In this document: positions 5,644 through 6,527 of the stretch, one piece after another
How positions within the stretch are numbered: the stretch's first letter is position 1
Layout of the letters: every line of letters begins with the position of its first letter
DNA from: an uncultured Capnocytophaga sp.
GTDB taxonomy: Bacteria > Bacteroidota > Bacteroidia > Flavobacteriales > Flavobacteriaceae
Assembly (NCBI GenBank): GCA_915070235.1
Contig: CAJZFM010000121.1
Coordinates: forward strand, 1 to 6,527
Direction of reading: 5' to 3'
Length of the DNA: 6,527 nucleotides
The notes under the pieces: generated by a model
What the model was told of the DNA's origin: nothing
What the model saw: only the letters and a program-made list of their open reading frames with translations
Databases searched by the model: none
Position numbers and translations under genes: made by a program

Positions 5644-5674
5644 AAAGGTACAACAATCACAGAGGCAAAGTCAA
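5643..5674 (-). promoter_or_regulatory. Bacteroidota promoter for the unrecognised - strand gene
   Basis: On the - strand, TACCTTTG (5650-5643) is an exact TAnnTTTG -7 match, and TTGAC (5674-5670) lies upstream with 21 bases between TTG and the -7 box, within the usual range. The 9-base word CTTTGCCTC occurs twice here (5670-5662 and 5647-5639). Transcription should begin near 5635, inside the heptamer repeat. Confidence 0.72.
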
Positions 5675-5728
5675 GGAAACGCTATGCGAGAAGTAAGAAT
5701 TTATACAATAAAAAATAAAGTTAAGTAT

Positions 5729-6331
5729 TTAAGAAATTTGAAGTTTTTCCTTTACAAAGCTGCTGACAGTAAGGCGGTGTACGCCAAGGATACGCCCAAT
5801 AGCGGAGTAGGACACTCGCTTGTCCAACAGCTCCTTGATACGTTTTTCTTGTCCTGTGAGTTTGGTTTTAGCTGACTTACTTCCCTTGGGACGCCCTAAT
5901 ACTACACCCTCCGCCTTTTTACGAGCCAAAGCCTCCTTGGTACGCTGACTAATAAGGTTGCGCTCAATCTCGGCAGATAGTCCAAAGGCAAAGGCAAGTA
6001 CCTTGCTATTGATGTCGCTCCCTAAGCGGTAGTTATCCTTGATAGTCCAGACCTGAATATCACGGTTCATACACTCATTGAGTACTCCCATAATCATCAA
6101 GAGGTTACGCCCCAAGCGTGAGAGCTCTGAACAGATAAGGATATCACCCTTTTTCATACGCTTAAGGAGCTTGCCCAGCCTACGCTCTTCCACACTCTTG
6201 GCACCAGAGATGGTCTCCTCAATCCATTTATCCACAACCATTTCTTGGTTTTTACAGAATTGATTAATTTCAAAACGTTGGTTCTCTACCGTTTGCTTAT
6301 CGGTACTGACCCTAATGTATCCATAAATCAT
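5729..6331 (-). CDS. Serine site-specific recombinase, Mpi (master DNA invertase) type
   Basis: A 200-residue small serine recombinase. The N-terminal catalytic domain opens with YGYIRVST, with nucleophile S9 and R7, then Q18; the second active-site block is ELSRLGRN (69-76) with R72 and R75, where the Asp of gamma-delta resolvase is Ser71. The long E-helix region is FAFGLSAEIERNLISQRTKEALARKKAEG (114-142, given here only as a landmark), then the GRPKGSK hinge (146-152), and a short helix-turn-helix at about 160-195 (YSAIGRILGVHRLTVSSF) for DNA binding. Overall sequence and the VWTIKDNYRLG block strongly recall Mpi of Bacteroides fragilis, which inverts many capsule promoters. Members of this size act on short inverted sites rather than performing large-serine integration. 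It appears complete. No inverted recombination sites were found beside it, so it may act elsewhere. A plasmid- or transposon-type resolvase is the alternative. Confidence 0.93.
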   Translation of the reverse strand: MIYGYIRVSTDKQTVENQRFEINQFCKNQEMVVDKWIEETISGAKSVEERRLGKLLKRMKKGDILICSELSRLGRNLLMIMGVLNECMNRDIQVWTIKDNYRLGSDINSKVLAFAFGLSAEIERNLISQRTKEALARKKAEGVVLGRPKGSKSAKTKLTGQEKRIKELLDKRVSYSAIGRILGVHRLTVSSFVKEKLQIS

Positions 6332-6357
6332 GGTATATAAAATTTAGAATTAGAGGG

Positions 6358-6365
6358 GCAAAGTA
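6358..6365 (-). promoter_or_regulatory. Possible promoter of the recombinase gene
   Basis: On the - strand TACTTTGC resembles the TAnnTTTG element but has one base fewer between TA and TTTG. It lies about 26 bases before the ATG at 6331. A TTGG at 6392-6389 is a possible -33, but the spacing (24 bases) is long. Confidence 0.4.
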
Positions 6366-6461
6366 CCTAATTTTTTGTATCTTATAGGCCAATAATAGGC
6401 TAAAATTATCTGATTTCTGTCTAAAAAAAATAGCGAATAAAACCTTTATTTTAATCAGCCT

Positions 6462-6527
6462 TTATGTTCGGCAACATGGGGGAAAGACTACCTTTTCCTC
6501 AGACGAAAGTTGGGTGATTCTCTCCGA
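6462..6527 (-). other. Possible 3' end of another - strand gene (21 codons and stop)
   Basis: One - strand frame is open from the window edge to a TAA at 6464-6462, reading SERITQLSSEEKVVFPPCCRT. The other two - strand frames close quickly. Base composition is more G+C-rich than the A/T-rich stretch at 6332-6461, as expected for a coding end. Twenty-one open codons can easily arise by chance, so this is only a candidate. I recognise no RNA gene here. The remainder of 6332-6461 holds only the recombinase promoter region and short A/T hairpins. Confidence 0.25.

Noticed and set aside
5603..5656. Longer N-terminus from a TTG at 5656 for the - strand unknown protein
   Set aside because: The TTG is upstream of the -7 box and the extension is translated heptamer repeat, so ATG 5602 is preferred.
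5630..5875. 81-codon + strand open frame
   Set aside because: It starts in the heptamer array and ends antisense to the end of the recombinase gene; no family features or promoter.
6332..6461. Invertible promoter next to the recombinase
   Set aside because: I looked for inverted repeats flanking the promoter-like element and found only short A/T hairpins, such as AATAAA/TTTATT near 6436-6450, which are too weak to count as recombination sites.

Overview
The window looks like chromosomal DNA from a member of the Bacteroidota, most likely a flavobacterium close to Capnocytophaga. Three things point there. Several genes are preceded by the TAnnTTTG promoter element typical of the phylum. Starts lie in A/T-rich leaders without a clear Shine-Dalgarno sequence. 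An IPExxxVDY-type protein sits directly before pyruvate kinase. The genus is an inference; the phylum is better supported.

Left part (4-2374, + strand): a secreted acid phosphatase / 5'-nucleotidase of the e(P4) type ending in a clear intrinsic terminator, a small four-helix membrane protein with its own promoter, a perfectly phased array of 16 seven-base repeats, and a WGR-DUF4240 protein. Middle part (2419-4885, + strand): a probable operon of dCMP deaminase, IPExxxVDY protein and pyruvate kinase, driven by a promoter so close to the first ATG that the mRNA may be nearly leaderless, and closed by a hairpin built from inverted seven-base repeats. Right part (4895-6331, - strand): an unrecognised low-complexity protein with its own promoter and, upstream of it, a serine recombinase of the Mpi (master DNA invertase) type. 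The last 196 bases hold the recombinase promoter region and possibly the last codons of another - strand gene.

The most notable feature is a family of seven-base repeats (general form TGA-C/A-A/T-A-A/G) at five places, each in a different setting. It supplies the last codons and stop of a membrane protein (1371-1482), forms a terminator between convergent genes (4829-4885), is translated inside a gene (5196-5223), appears as a diverged 3 x 21-base version that encodes a 7-residue peptide repeat (5402-5464), and makes up an mRNA leader (5609-5643). The genes fall into nucleotide/phosphate scavenging, pyrimidine nucleotide metabolism, glycolysis and DNA inversion; apart from the dCMP deaminase-pyk cluster they do not form one pathway. 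No tRNA, rRNA, CRISPR or insertion sequence was seen.
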